From Lasioglossum baleicum (lineage: Eukaryota > Arthropoda > Insecta > Hymenoptera > Halictidae): 64,000 nt of DNA. The stretch is from assembly GCF_051020765.1 (NCBI RefSeq), contig NC_134943.1, positions 8,804,001 through 8,868,000 of the forward strand, written 5' to 3'. A program made the position numbers and the translations under genes. Under the pieces are notes generated by a model, which was not told the origin of the DNA, did not search any database, and worked only from the letters and a program-made list of their open reading frames with translations. This document shows, one piece after another, positions 40,634 through 52,739 of this stretch. Every line of letters begins with the position of its first letter. Position 1 is the stretch's first letter.

Positions 40634-41094
40634 GCGATTAATTCGCACCGCATTATAAAAAACTCAGAATTAGCACATATCAGAGAAAATTCAATTAAAC
40701 TCGATAGAAATCGAATCGCAATTTTTGCTCCGTGTTATAAGAAGGATTAGCGTACATTTTGTTTCGTAAAGTTTTACAAAAAAGCTTCAAGAAATATGTA
40801 GGAATTTTTACCGATTTCCATGCCCTGTAAATGCACTGAGATGCGTAGGCGACATAGCAGATAGCGATTAATTCGTACCGCGTTATAAGAAACTCAGAAT
40901 TAGCACATATCTGAGAAAATTCAATTAAACTCGATAGAAATTGAATCGCAATTTTGGCTCCGTGTTATAGGAGGGTTTAGTGTATATTTTTTTAAAAAAA
41001 GTTTTACAAAAAAGCTTCAAGAAATATGTAGGAATTTTTACCGATCTGTGCATGCTCTGTAAATGCAGTGAGATGCGTAGGCGAGATAGCAGAT
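40634..41094. repeat. Two tandem copies of a 230-bp unit
   Basis: The unit beginning GCGATTAATTCG at 40634 repeats from 40864 with only scattered differences. Shared blocks include CTCAGAATTAGCACATATC, AAGCTTCAAGAAATATGTAG and GAGATGCGTAGGCGA. No coding frame is conserved. Confidence 0.9.
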
Positions 41095-41457
41095 GCGACT
41101 CGCCTATCATGTCTGGTCATCGCGGTCCGTTTCTACTTATTGCCGGCAGAAGTGCGCGCGTGGCGAGTCGTTCTCGAAAATAAATTGCTCGCTAGAACTT
41201 CGTGTCACCCTTTTCCATTTTATCCTCGGAAAAAACGATTTTCCCGATTTCAACAATTAACATATTTGTTTGTGCACCGTATGGCGATACTTATCGTTGG
41301 ATAAATATTTAACGAACCCGTACCCCTGAAACGCCATTGCGCGTTATCATATCGAAGGTGTGATATTACTGGGAAAAAGAGAGATTGCCGATTTAAAGGG
41401 ACCCTTGACCACGGGAGCGTGGTCTACTTTTACCCAACGTATCAATCAGTTTATTCT

Positions 41458-41712
41458 CACTGCATACAGAGGAGATGACTATAAAAATAGGTAGACATTG
41501 AAAGAAACGGGAATCCAAACAGATCTACTCAAGAAACGTTCGATTTTTTATTTTTTTAATTATTTTATTTAGTTAAATTGTGAGATGTTCATTTTGGGAC
41601 TAATCAGCAAGCTCGCTGCATACAGAGGAGATGACTTTAAAAATAGAAAAATTGAACAAAACGGTCCGAAAATTGAATCTAAACAGGTCTAGTCAAGAAA
41701 CGTTCTGTTTTT
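41458..41712. repeat. Imperfect direct repeat, period about 157 bp
   Basis: CTGCATACAGAGGAGATGACT at 41460 recurs at 41617, each followed by AAAAATAG and then by CAAGAAACGTTC. The second copy has diverged more in its middle. Confidence 0.75.
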
Positions 41713-42493
41713 AATCTTTAATCGAGGGACTTTTCACCCTTAACCGTCCTTGGCCGTGTTCGCAACCTGTCAGAAGCACCTGACGACATCTTCTGAAGGG
41801 AACGTCTTACAAAATCGTTTCCCTGTTTCCCTCTCGGACGCGTATTACGGTTTTTCCTGGCCGTGACAACCGGCCACAAAAACGGCCGGCTGTATTTCTC
41901 GAGCGGATCCGCGACGTCGCGTGTAAAGAAGACAATTTCACTTCTTCCTTCGCTCTTCAATCCTATGTTTTTATCGCTCTGTCGGCGTATAAAGAAAAGA
42001 ATGAGTTTACAACACGGGACAACGTCGAATCAGAGATACATCCGAAGCTTCCTGGCTCCTGGGGATCTATGGCACAGTTCTTACTGTCAGGGGTTTTCGG
42101 ATTGTAAGCCGTAACCTTTCCGACAAAATTATGGTCGGGCTACGGAGGCTCATTCGATAGTTTCGATATTTGTGGACAGATCTCCGGAAATTCGAATGAA
42201 ACAGAAATTGATATACTCTAGCATTCATTATGAATGAAGTCGATAAACTTTGTCAATCCTGATTCACGCGAAATTTTCTCATTCTGTCATTTTATTTTAA
42301 AAAAACGACAAGCTCGCCGTGAAAGGTTTACAGTTCGTTCTACGAACGCATCTAATCGACAGCCTAATTGCTGTACCGTGGTAATGAGAATGTATTTACA
42401 CATTCGATACCACTATCAAAAGTATGACCGCCACACGGTTTACTTAAAAATAGTCAAATTAATTCGATGCACTTCATTGTTTAAGGTCATAGA

Positions 42494-42657
42494 TAGACTG
42501 TGGATCTTCATGCAAAATAAAAATGTTCTGCATTGAACCTGGGAAGCACTGTTACATTAAAAACAATGTTACAATGTTCATACATTTTTCTAATCATTTA
42601 CTGTTTTATATTTCACCCAACCAATTTGTTCACAAATGCATGAAGGTCCGCAGTCCA
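42494..42657. mobile_element. Copy of the TAGACTGCGGAT repeat family with perfect 8-bp flank repeat
   Basis: The ends are TAGACTGTGGATCTTCATGCA and TGCATGAAGGTCCGCAGTCCA. GTCATAGA stands directly on both sides, a perfect 8-bp target duplication. This copy best supports a hAT-like mechanism for the family. Confidence 0.9.
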
Positions 42658-43689
42658 GTCATAGAACAAAATATAATTTCAGAGAATCCATGACTTTCTC
42701 TCATAAATGTACGTTTTGTGTAATGAAATTTTTTAACGAGAAAAGTAAGCAGTGAAAGAAATGTTGGTAGCGATCGTGTTAAAGCCTGAACACTGAAGGT
42801 TCGCTAAAGTATCGCCTAACCCTAATCGACGGGAGTCTCGAGCAACGGAAGAGACGATGTGAAAACAGAATGGAACGACGAAGGGCTTGTCGGCTGTGCA
42901 TTGAAAAGTATCGTTCCCCGCGTAATGAACCGTTAAACGATTCGTCGAACCGTTCCCTTCGACGAGCGATCACGCGTTCCGACGAACGTTCATCATCGAT
43001 TGCACATTGTTAACAAGATGAACGTGTGGTCGCGGGCCGCGCGGCGGGCTACTTCGCATTTTTCCCCTGCAACCGGCCGCGGTCGACTCCTGCGGTTGAC
43101 CTAAAACAAGCGACGAGCATCTACTTCATCTCGGAAACGTAACTTTTCTGCCTAACCTAACCGTCCGGCTTCGCTCGTCAGTCAGTAGATAATAGATCCT
43201 AATTGTTGAAGTTGTTTTGATTATTTACTAAATAACTTACGTAACAGATTCAATAACCACAGCTTCTGTACAGATCATTATCCATTGTCGTGAGCACTAA
43301 ACATTTCGAAACGTTTATGATTATTTCAGACGGACACTGGCAACTCCGATCGCGTAATAAATGATTTACGCGCGCAGAAGACAAAATTTCCGCGACAATT
43401 ACCGGAAGCAGGGACCAAGTAGAAATTGTTTTCTTCCTTTAACCCATTGCGTTAACATTTTCTTTAGAAGAGAAAAGAAAATTTTTATTTTTTGTACGGC
43501 TACATTTATTTTAATGCTTAAATATTCGTTAGAAACGAATAAAATTTGATTTAATTTCAAAAGAAACGCGCGACACTCGTGTTTGTTAGACTTTGTTTAA
43601 AATCTTCATCGCGAATGTGACTCGTTGAAATGTAGCTGGAACTAATAGGTCGATATTTTAACATTCTTTTAATCCCGCTGCGTTTTAAA

Positions 43690-43711
43690 ATCGCCGTTAC
43701 TCCGCAGTCTA
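43690..43711. mobile_element. Solo right end of the TAGACTGCGGAT repeat family
   Basis: CTCCGCAGTCTA is present without a recognisable left partner nearby. Confidence 0.5.
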
Positions 43712-44561
43712 CTTATTCGAAGTAAATGGAAAATGGTGGCAGACATAAAATATAATTAGGTTCATTCTTCGCAAGGATAAATAACGATGCTCGTAAAACC
43801 GGTGGTCGATTTTGCTCATCCATTGTCACGATTACCGTCCCGAACAGTTCCGCGAGCGTTCCTCCTACCAACGTGGCTGGCGATCGAGTGGCCGGAGTCC
43901 AGAGTTTCGCGAATGAATATTCAGGTGGAAGGTCACGCCACGCGAGAATGTTAGAAAAACAAAAGACAGAAGGGCCGACGTGTTTTATATTTAGTCTGGC
44001 GGCACGCGGGTCGATCGTTCCAACGCGTCTTTCGGGAAACAAACAGTCCAGTCCGTCGCGCCCTGTGTGCATCCTCTCCCGTTGTCGGCGATCTTGCCCG
44101 GAAAAATGTTGGTGGGGACGGTTCTCGGTTAATTGGTGCAGGCAGTTATCGGTGGATCGTACCGGTTAAACGAGCCGACGCGCGATGCATCGGGTCGCCG
44201 AATCGTTTACTACGGCTTTCGCGTCACGTGCACACAACTGGCAACAATCTTGTTGAGCGACGACACCGAACAATTTCGCCCGTTGTCCTCGACTTCAACC
44301 CCGAAACCTCTATTAATTGCATCCTCTTGGCGTGAACCTCAGTGTCTCTCGTCACCGATTCGCCGTTCATCTTTCGCAGATAATGAGTAGACACGCGGAT
44401 TGCATTTACGACAAGAATGAGACGGTAAAAATTAAAACGGTACCAACGGATTGCATAAATTTAACGACCAGCTTACTACAATCATTATAGCGATAAAAAA
44501 TTGTCTGTTTAGCTGCAGTTTCTTGCCATGTTATTTTGCACACAGACACGCTGATGATGAG

Positions 44562-44674
44562 TAGACTACGGATCTTTATGCAAAACAGGAGCCAAGTGAA
44601 AATTACTTTCTTCTCCGAATAATGTTGACAGGCTGAAACCGGTGCATTAAATTTCGGAAAAAATCCGCAGTCTA
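44562..44674. mobile_element. Short copy of the TAGACTGCGGAT repeat family (113 bp)
   Basis: TAGACTACGGATCTTTATGCA at the left and AAAATCCGCAGTCTA at the right. Flanks ATGATGAG and ATTACCTC do not match. Confidence 0.8.
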
Positions 44675-47214
44675 ATTACCTCGGTCAAAAGCGTACCGTC
44701 TACTAACAGCAGAGCTAAGTAGCGATCCGACAAGGAGTCTGCGTGTTCTTCGAAACTTGTAAATCGTGCGGCAACATCGGTTTCCGTGATTGAGAACGAA
44801 TTAATAAATAAAATAATATTGAAGTCTTCAGACCTTTAACTACGTCGGACAGCAAAAAATTCGAAATCGACAGTTCTCCGGCTTTTCGGTCAAACACCGC
44901 ACTGTGCGTCGTCGCCGCTTCGTGGGAATGATCGCGAGCCTGTTAGCGAAATTTCGGAGGGGGACGGGGGCGGTTACGAAATATTTATACCGCGGTTACG
45001 GAAACGAGCAGACGGCACTCGAGAGCACAGTGGTACAAGACCCGGCACTCGAATTATGTAGGCCACCGGCTCGCGGAGTAACTGGCAGCCGACGACGACG
45101 ATGACGTCGAGCCTCTTACTTCGCTGACAGAGCGCTGATCCTCGTCCCTCTCTGCCTCTCCGTGTATGCACGCACGTACACAAGAGAGTGCCAGCTATAA
45201 GCACTTACGAGCGTCAGCCGAAAAATAAAAGCCACCCACACAGACACAGGACACGGACGCTCGGCCGTCGTTTCGCGACCGTCTCTCAGAGCAACGGGTT
45301 AGGTTCTTCTCCACGGTGGCCTGTTTTTTCTTCCGTGTCGCCCCTTTGTTCCGCGACCGGCCTGAAATCGGGTTACTCGAAGATCGACTCGCTACCACGT
45401 TCTGAAGGAGGATTGCTCAGCCTCTAACCCCAATCGCGCGGTACCATTTCCTGAGGACGTTCCTCCCACCGATCGGTACGTTATTGGTTCAGATGGGATC
45501 AAGTATATTACAAGTAGGTTCGAATCTGACTGGATAGATTCATTTACGGAAAAAATGTTTGCTGCGTTTTTGGGAAAAATGGGTCTCCAGTTTTCCACCT
45601 GCCACTCCGTGAATGTAGAGGCTTCGGGCTTTAAAATCAGTCCAGGCTTGTGGTTGTCCTATTTGTTTTCTCGAAATGATCACGATTTAAATATTGTTAT
45701 TGAATTCATACATAAGTATAATATTGATCCCATCCCTATAGTTATTGGCCGGATTTCATTGTGCGATCATTCCGCAACGGTGCCGTACAGACAAGGGGCG
45801 TGAGAACGAGAGGAATGGAGGAAGTGAGAGGAGAAAATGCATTACTCTCTAACGCCACGACTTTCCATCGTTCTCCGTTAAAAGGAAAGTCTCGTGTCCA
45901 CGTGTCAGCCGGGACACGATGCGCCGGAGTAAAGCGCACTCGAGGACCAAGCTTCACGGCTGCCCGAAAATAGAGTGCGCCCCGTCTATTTCGGGCTATG
46001 TGTGTTGTTTCAAGGTGAAAGGCCTGTTCCTTGCTCCCTTTCCTGGAGCACGTGCATTCCGCCTCCGCCCATTCGTTTGTCGATCGACAAACAAAGAAAA
46101 ACAGAAAAGATCTCTCGCCGCACCGAGCCCGGTCTTTCTCTTGCTCATGGTTCGCGCCGTACCGCTGCACTGTAATCTGGAGCAACTCCCGACTGAAAGC
46201 TTGGACACATTTCCGGAGCCAATCAGAGTAATTGCAATTTTTTCCAATCCCTTGAATAATTCTCGTCCCCTGGAATCGTCATAGTGTTCCAACGGGTCGA
46301 CGTCGATTTATACTCTCTGGAGGCGGCTGTGTCCAGGCCCGAGTTAGATCCTTCGTCCTCTTTTTTTTCCTCCAGTAAATTCCATGCTTTAGTTCCCCGA
46401 GAGAATCCAGTGTTACATAAATTCTATAGCTCGAGAAAGGTCACGGTTTCCGGAAACCTGGGAATAATTCGAGAGACAGATTTGGTTGTTCACGATTAAC
46501 CCTTTGCTCTCCGAACTGTTTTCTGTCACACGCTACGAGATTGTGACTGTAGCTGCAACTACTTTATATTTCACGTAAACGTCAGCACGGATATTGGAAA
46601 TCATAAACGATAATCGAAAGCAAAGATCCGCCGTGCAACGAGGAACGAGCGGAATAAGAAGGATTACTCTGGAACCGAACGCTTTGTTCCGTTATCGACG
46701 TCACGTCGATCGAATTCCCATTAACATCGTAATCCGTTAATGGCGTCTAGGAGCCGGATAGAAACTCGTGAAAGTTCAAAGGTGCGCAAGGGAAACCGAA
46801 GAAAAAGATAGAGAGAGATACCATCCACAGTGTTCTCTCCGGACGAGTTCTGCGTTTTCCGGTTGCAGAACGTCGACGTTTCTCGATCTGCTCGTTGCCA
46901 GGCTATTCCCAACGTCCTCTTGATACCGGACAGAGTTGAATCGCGAGTGGACAAGTGTACAAAGGCGACCTGGGACTAGACCGAGTAGTTATTCAATTGA
47001 CGGAAATCCACGGAGCCGAGCCGAGCCGCGAATATAATTGCGAGCTCGCGAACGCGATCCTCCGGGATTCCTCCGCACCGGCCACACTCGTTCCAACGTT
47101 CATTCGTTAATCCGCACCGTCGCGTCCAAGCAGTTGTCTCAACATACAGAAACTAGTTAGCGCGGTTTCTGTCTAGTTTCCAGCCGATTGTTCTCCGCGA
47201 AAGAGTCTCTTTTA

Positions 47215-47545
47215 GGCTGCGTTTATAGTTCCTGACTCGCGTGCTTTTCGTCTCGCGTGCTTTTGGTCTCGCGAGACAAGCGGGTCATAAATTTCGAGCG
47301 GGTCGACGGGCCCACTGTGCGAGGCACGAAAAAAGGTCTCTACGGCTTCACGGTTCGTTTAGGTAAACTACCGATAGCTTTCCTTTAAGGCGGTAGGATA
47401 TCTTCGGAGACCTTTTTTTGTGCCACGCACAGCGGGGGGCACAGTGGGCCCGTCGACCCCGCTCGAAATTTATGACCCGCTTGTCTCGCGAGACCAAAAG
47501 CACGCGAGACGAAAAGCACGCGAGACAGGAACTATAAACGCAGCC
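47215..47545. mobile_element. PIF/Harbinger-like foldback MITE with TTA duplication
   Basis: It begins GGCTGCGTTTATAGTTCCTG and ends with the inverse, flanked by TTA on both sides (47212-47214 and 47546-47548). The arms of about 130 bp are nearly identical, including TCTCGCGTGCTTTTGGTCTC and AAATTTCGAGCGGG. The GGC terminus and 3-bp TTA duplication fit Harbinger/Tourist elements. It has no ORF. Confidence 0.85.
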
Positions 47546-48389
47546 TTATTCGACCAGAGTCTCCTCCTCTTCTTCTTCTTCCTGGACTCCGATCGAGAAA
47601 CTTCCAAGCGACACCGACGAGTTTCACAGTTCTCAAATACCACTGGCAATTGCTACAACCTCTCCGAACTCGGTTCCAGGATTGATAGCGAACTGTGCCC
47701 TAAGTGCCCCGGAACTTTGGGAACCGAGAATGATCTGTATGTTTTTTCGACGACTACGATGGGGATCGCCCTGACATGAAGGTTAGCGACCCTCTAAAAT
47801 TCGATCTACAGTATACTGCATTGTTCCGTGCAGTATAGTGTGAACAGTTCCATTTAAAACGCATGTTTCAATAGTTTGTCGTGCCGTATAGTGTGGATCG
47901 ACCTTAAATCTTTCATCTGACAGGTATGATATCACAGAAAAGCGACGTCAGTCGATGGCTTGAACAGTTCGACCAGACCCAAAGCATAATTCGAGAACAC
48001 GCGCACCGAGGACGGATTTATATAGCGCATTTCGGTTTCCTCGAGCGCATCTGCTGCTTCTCCGCTGCTTCTGAATTATTACGGAGATTCGAACTTAACT
48101 CGTCATCGACGGCGAACAATGCCGGCGGCGCGAGGCGCTCGAGATAAGGGTCGCCACGATGAAACGAGTTTACGGGTCATTGGTACCCGGAGACGCGAGA
48201 AATTCTCACGATATTTTCCGTTCACGGCTCGGCGAGCCGCGCAGTCAACTGAATTTCACTTGTATGTACACCGAATGTAGGGAAACGGTTCATATCCCCC
48301 GAAAATTTCTTTGCCCGAGCCAACAACTGTATTGGTAACAGAAGGTGCTTCGAAACCCTTTGTTTGTATTCCTCTGAATTCTTTGTTAT

Positions 48390-48590
48390 TAGACTGCGGA
48401 TGTTTATGCAATTTTCAATTTTTGTAGACGAATCTGAAGAAGCCGGAATAAAATAGAATCTCACTTTCTGTGGCAATGGCCTTTGTAGATCTGAAATAAT
48501 TTAAAATCGTACTAAATTCTGTCATATTTTATGTCCTAGCATTTTTTGAAAGTTTTCAAAAGCTATAATTACACAAAGATCCGCAGTCTA
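48390..48590. mobile_element. Copy of the TAGACTGCGGAT repeat family (201 bp)
   Basis: TAGACTGCGGATGTTTATGCA at the left and AAGATCCGCAGTCTA at the right. Flanks TTTGTTAT and TTCATTAT match at 6 of 8 bases. Confidence 0.85.
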
Positions 48591-49300
48591 TTCATTATCC
48601 TTAGATCTGTTACACCGATTCCGTGCGCGTAGTTTCACGAATCCGAGATTCACCTTTTGGGAGAAAATTTGGAATAATTCTTTCATTGGTTGATCGATCA
48701 CAGTTCCGCATCTTTTCTGAAATAGTGAAGGCCAGCCCACCGGTGTCGGCGCCAAGGATCTTCGATCCGTTTCCACGGGATGACGCGACGCGCCGTGTCT
48801 ATCGGTTAGCTAGAGGCAGGGGCGGAGGAGAGAGAGGTCCTTCCTGAATGGAATATCGGAGATGCGATCGCTAATGCGAGAGGCCAATGATAATGGAATT
48901 TGTCGTGGCTTCGATGGGACTTCCGACTAGTCGGATATGAGTTAAGTTAGAACACAGTTGTTGTTCCTCTCGGACCGTTTGCAACGGGATCCTTTTCAAC
49001 CGAGGATTCCAAAGACTCGATCCAGTAACTTCGAGTCGGATAGCAACTCGGAACGATTCCCCGTGCCTTTGTTAGGAGAGAAGTGGGTGGCCAACTCCGT
49101 TCGGTCGCAGGAAATACTCGAAGAATCGAAAGTATTCTTCTCTTCTCTCCGCAGCCAAATTTGGTCAACCACGGCGATACCTTCGTCGTACACGAGCCAG
49201 CTGATCGGTGGAAACCAACCGGAAGGTGTGCGCGTTCAGTATCGGTCACGTATTTCCGCGCGACACTATGCTCGGAATAAAAAATCGAATAACTAATAAG

Positions 49301-50176
49301 TAGACAGCGGATCTTTATGCAACGTAACAATGTTCTAGCTGAATTTCACCAATCTGTAGTGAAATAGACATTTATGTTCTTTCTTAATATTTTTAATAAG
49401 TTGAACATTGTTCAAGGATATGATTGGAGTGGAGTTCTTTTTCTCTAATTAAACTAAACGTTATTGTAAATGGAAACGGATCGGAACGGAATGGATCGTC
49501 CTTTCGGCTGCCGATGGTGACGCATACTATTATACATTACATTCAGTGTTGGGAAAATTTTATTTTGAATAATAAATAATTAAATAATAAATGAACGTGT
49601 GATTTTAATTGCAAATAATAACTAAACTTTTTATTTAAATAAAATTAATTTAAATAATTCCAAAAGTGATCTACTTATTATCTCTTATTTGCAAATAAAA
49701 GATTATTTGGATTGAGGTGGAAATCAAATAAATAGTTTTTGGTCTTCCCTTATTTCTTGTATTTTGTATATACAATGAACACGTGCGCTTTTTTATTTGT
49801 CAATACAAACAATAATTGAAATTATATTTGTAAATAACAATTAACTTTATTATTTTAAATAATTCATTTAGACTCGCTCAAATAATAAATCATTATTTTT
49901 GCTTTTTATTTGAATATCCAAATAACAAATAACTTGTTATTTAAATTTTTATTTAAATAATTATTTATTGAAATACATTTATTTATTGCCCAGCACTGAT
50001 TACATTGTGCAACAGCAGATACGACACTGCAACAATTCTTCCATTTTGAGCTTTTTCCAGAACTGTTTTATTTCTACCAAAATAATACAACAGTATTCTA
50101 AAATTCCTTTAATTTTTTTACCGTTTTAAATTACACCTACTCATTTTTGTCATAAATGCATCGAATCCGCTGTCTA
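49301..50176. mobile_element. Longer variant copy of the repeat family, split by a nested hAT element
   Basis: The ends are TAGACAGCGGATCTTTATGCA and TGCATCGAATCCGCTGTCTA. Both share the same T-to-A change relative to the family. Removing the inner hAT insertion leaves about 413 bp. Flanks CTAATAAG and CCAATAAA match at 6 of 8 bases. Confidence 0.85.
49544..49998. mobile_element. AT-rich hAT MITE with perfect 8-bp target duplication
   Basis: It begins CAGTGTTGGG and ends CCCAGCACTG, with ATTACATT on both sides (49536-49543 and 49999-50006). The interior consists of AAATAATTATTTAAAT-type repeats in both orientations. It is inserted inside the 49301-50176 element, so it is younger. Confidence 0.93.
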
Positions 50177-52627
50177 CCAATAAAGGCCGGGCAAATCGTT
50201 GACTATCGTCGTTTCCATTCGGAGTCGGTCATGATCCGGATCTCGAGTTCGGTGCTCGGTATCGATGATTCCCGGGTCCTTGGTCTCTAATTGATTCTCT
50301 CGATCGCGTCGCCTCTAAATCGCTCGTCGACCTTGCGATCGTTCCTCGAAGACGTCGTTAATCGTAACCCTAGAATCGTAGCACGTGTCTGGCAGACGCG
50401 ATCGCAGGAAGCGCGACCTCGCGAATTCAAGGCAACACGTAGAATGAAAAGGAAAGCTTCTATTCGATACTATTTGAAAGTATTGTTTGATGAAATTACG
50501 GATTGCTGAGAACGTCATGTCTTTAAAGGATTAAACTGTCGCATAAAATATGACTGATACGTTTACGGTAGACAGGGTTGGTATCTAGTTTGGACCGGGG
50601 GAGTAAAATTGGATTTTTCAGGAGAGTTTAAATCCAGAACGAGGAGGGGAGGGGGCGGCGTGTCGAAAGACAATGGGTTCCTACGGGCGGTCTGCGTTCG
50701 TCGGTGGAAGATACGGCGGGTAACAATGAGGCTGCGTGAAATGGGAAGAAGATATTCCAATTTTTCGGCCGGCGTATTAAGCCCCGTCTGGCTCGGCAAT
50801 AACTGTCCCCGTCGAGCCGGCTCCGCTCGGTTGTTTTTATTTCCGCGCGAGGATCGACGACGGTCACGCGAGATTCGAACAAAAGAGGCCCTCGTCGAGA
50901 TCGATAAGGAGAGAAACGAGAGAAGCGAAGACCAGACAACTGCGAACTGCGACGGAACGGTGTGAGCTCCGTTCCCCTCCGTGCGATTTAATTAGGCGCG
51001 AGCCCCGATTCGTCGACGAACATTTTCATAAACCTTTCGCTTCCTGTTCGCCCCTGATAAGCATTGGGAAGTGGCTCTCGATGATTGCGTCGGTGGCTAC
51101 CCGTGAATACGGTTGCTCCGTTAGGCGACAAACTGTGCGCCTCCAGCTGGACTATCCTATTAGCTACCGGTGCTTGGCGAAGCTTGTTAGAAGGGCGCCT
51201 CCATTCTTCTGTGTGCAATACTTCAAACACGATAGGAAATCTCGAGGAAGTGTTCCGGGCTGTTTCGAGTACCGATTCAGTTCGGAGGAGTCCGAGATTC
51301 TGCTCTGGTTACGTGGAGGGCAACGGTGCCACGCCTACCAAGGGCAGGCCACGCCTACTCTATGTAGCGCCTGCTCTAGCGGTTACGTCGCCCTGGACAA
51401 AAAGACAAATTGCTGTTTCTTAGGAATATATAATATATATATTTTTTTGTTTATCTTCAATAAAAATCAAATCATTTTATTTAAATTTTAATAAAAGAGA
51501 GCATTTATTTTAATATAAGCAAATTTTCTATTAATTGGGTATTTCACACATCAATATTTTTCTCACAGTTACAGCCAAAATGGTGCCCCTAAATTTTCGC
51601 GCCCCGGACAAATGTTCGGGTTGCCACCCACCTAGAGCGGGCCCTGCTCTACGCAGAGGGAACAAAATGTACATTCTTCCGATGGAACTATAGTAGTAGT
51701 AAGTACGACTAACGTGACTACAAGAGGCACCTTCAAAAATATGTTTGCAAAAATTAATAAATGAGTAGTCAATAATAAAAAATTAGTCATGAACATCATG
51801 AATGATTGTAAGGGTGGTCCGCTATACAATGGTTAAATACATAGCCTCCTTTCGCATCGACGGTGTACTCGCTGGATCCGGATTCACTCTTTTGCTCTCC
51901 GGGGCAGAGCTGGTGATTCCGGAGCAGAGAGAGAGAGAGAGAGCTCACCTCGGGAAGTGCGTTCGCACGAGGGCAAACTAGTTGCGAGTGGTTGCTCGCG
52001 CCGAAACCGAGCGTACGCCGACTTAATCAGTGGGTCAAGGAGACCGCCGCGCCGGCTACATTCCGAATTCAACTCACATCCGAGTCACATGCATACGCAA
52101 GAGCGTTTTGCGGTGCGGGCCAGCCTCGGGAACAGGAAAAATGATATCCGAAAAGGAGCGAATCGACACGTGTGTTCGCGGAGGGGACACGATCGTTCCG
52201 AACCGTGTCTCGACGACTCCCGTTTTACGATCAGTCGCGCCGCGTGTCTTTCCTGTTCGTAAATGGAAAATGAGCCCGGCACGGAAATAACGGGCGCTGA
52301 TAATACTTTCATTCGGCGAAGAGAGTAGCTCGTGAAAGGCGACGCGCGTGATCCGGCATACATTCCGACGGCGACGTCGCCGTTCAAGACCCTTCGAGTG
52401 GCTGTCCTACGCTCGAGGACAATTAACGCGACGCTATTTTAGACGCGTAACGTAATTACATTGTTATGCGAGCCGCGCGCGAACTATCGGACGGATCCTT
52501 GCAAGGTCCTCTATCGTGAATCGGAAACGATGAGTCTCCATTGATATGTTTTTAGGGAGAAACCGCGATGAGGGGATCATGGCGAGCAGCTCAGAAAATA
52601 AGTGAAATAATCAGCTATCCTCGTAAG

Positions 52628-52739
52628 TAGATTGCGGATCTTTGTGGAAAATACGAATTGTCTGCATCCATTACAAGGAGAAGACGACGTTTAATTTCAA
52701 TTTCATTTTTGTCATAAACGCATAAAATCCGCAGTCTAC
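52628..52739. mobile_element. Short copy of the TAGACTGCGGAT repeat family (112 bp)
   Basis: TAGATTGCGGATCTTTGTG at the left and GCATAAAATCCGCAGTCTA at the right. The flanks CTCGTAAG and CTTACGAC are inverted rather than direct matches. Confidence 0.8.

Larger units (their letters stand above)
39961..47214. other. Gene-free interval with repeats
   Basis: I see no protein exon that I can support. It contains tandem duplications (40634-41094; 41458-41712), several repeat-family copies and GC-richer patches near 43020-43190 and 44880-45430. The last patch could be a 5' UTR or promoter but has no decisive signal. Confidence 0.5.

Noticed and set aside
45470..45770. Possible terminal repeats around GATGGGATCAA...TTGATCCCATC
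   Set aside because: Only a short core is inverted and neither ends nor target duplication can be fixed, so it is not called as an element.
50609..51491. Overlapping open frames of 80-136 codons on both strands
   Set aside because: Arg/Ser-rich translations of GC-rich noncoding DNA with no family resemblance. Several overlap on opposite strands.
51366..51645. Possible element between GCGCCTGCTCTAG and CTAGAGCGGGCCC
   Set aside because: The inverted ends are short and the flanks CTCTATGTAG/CTCTACGCAG only roughly agree and are not placed consistently with the ends.
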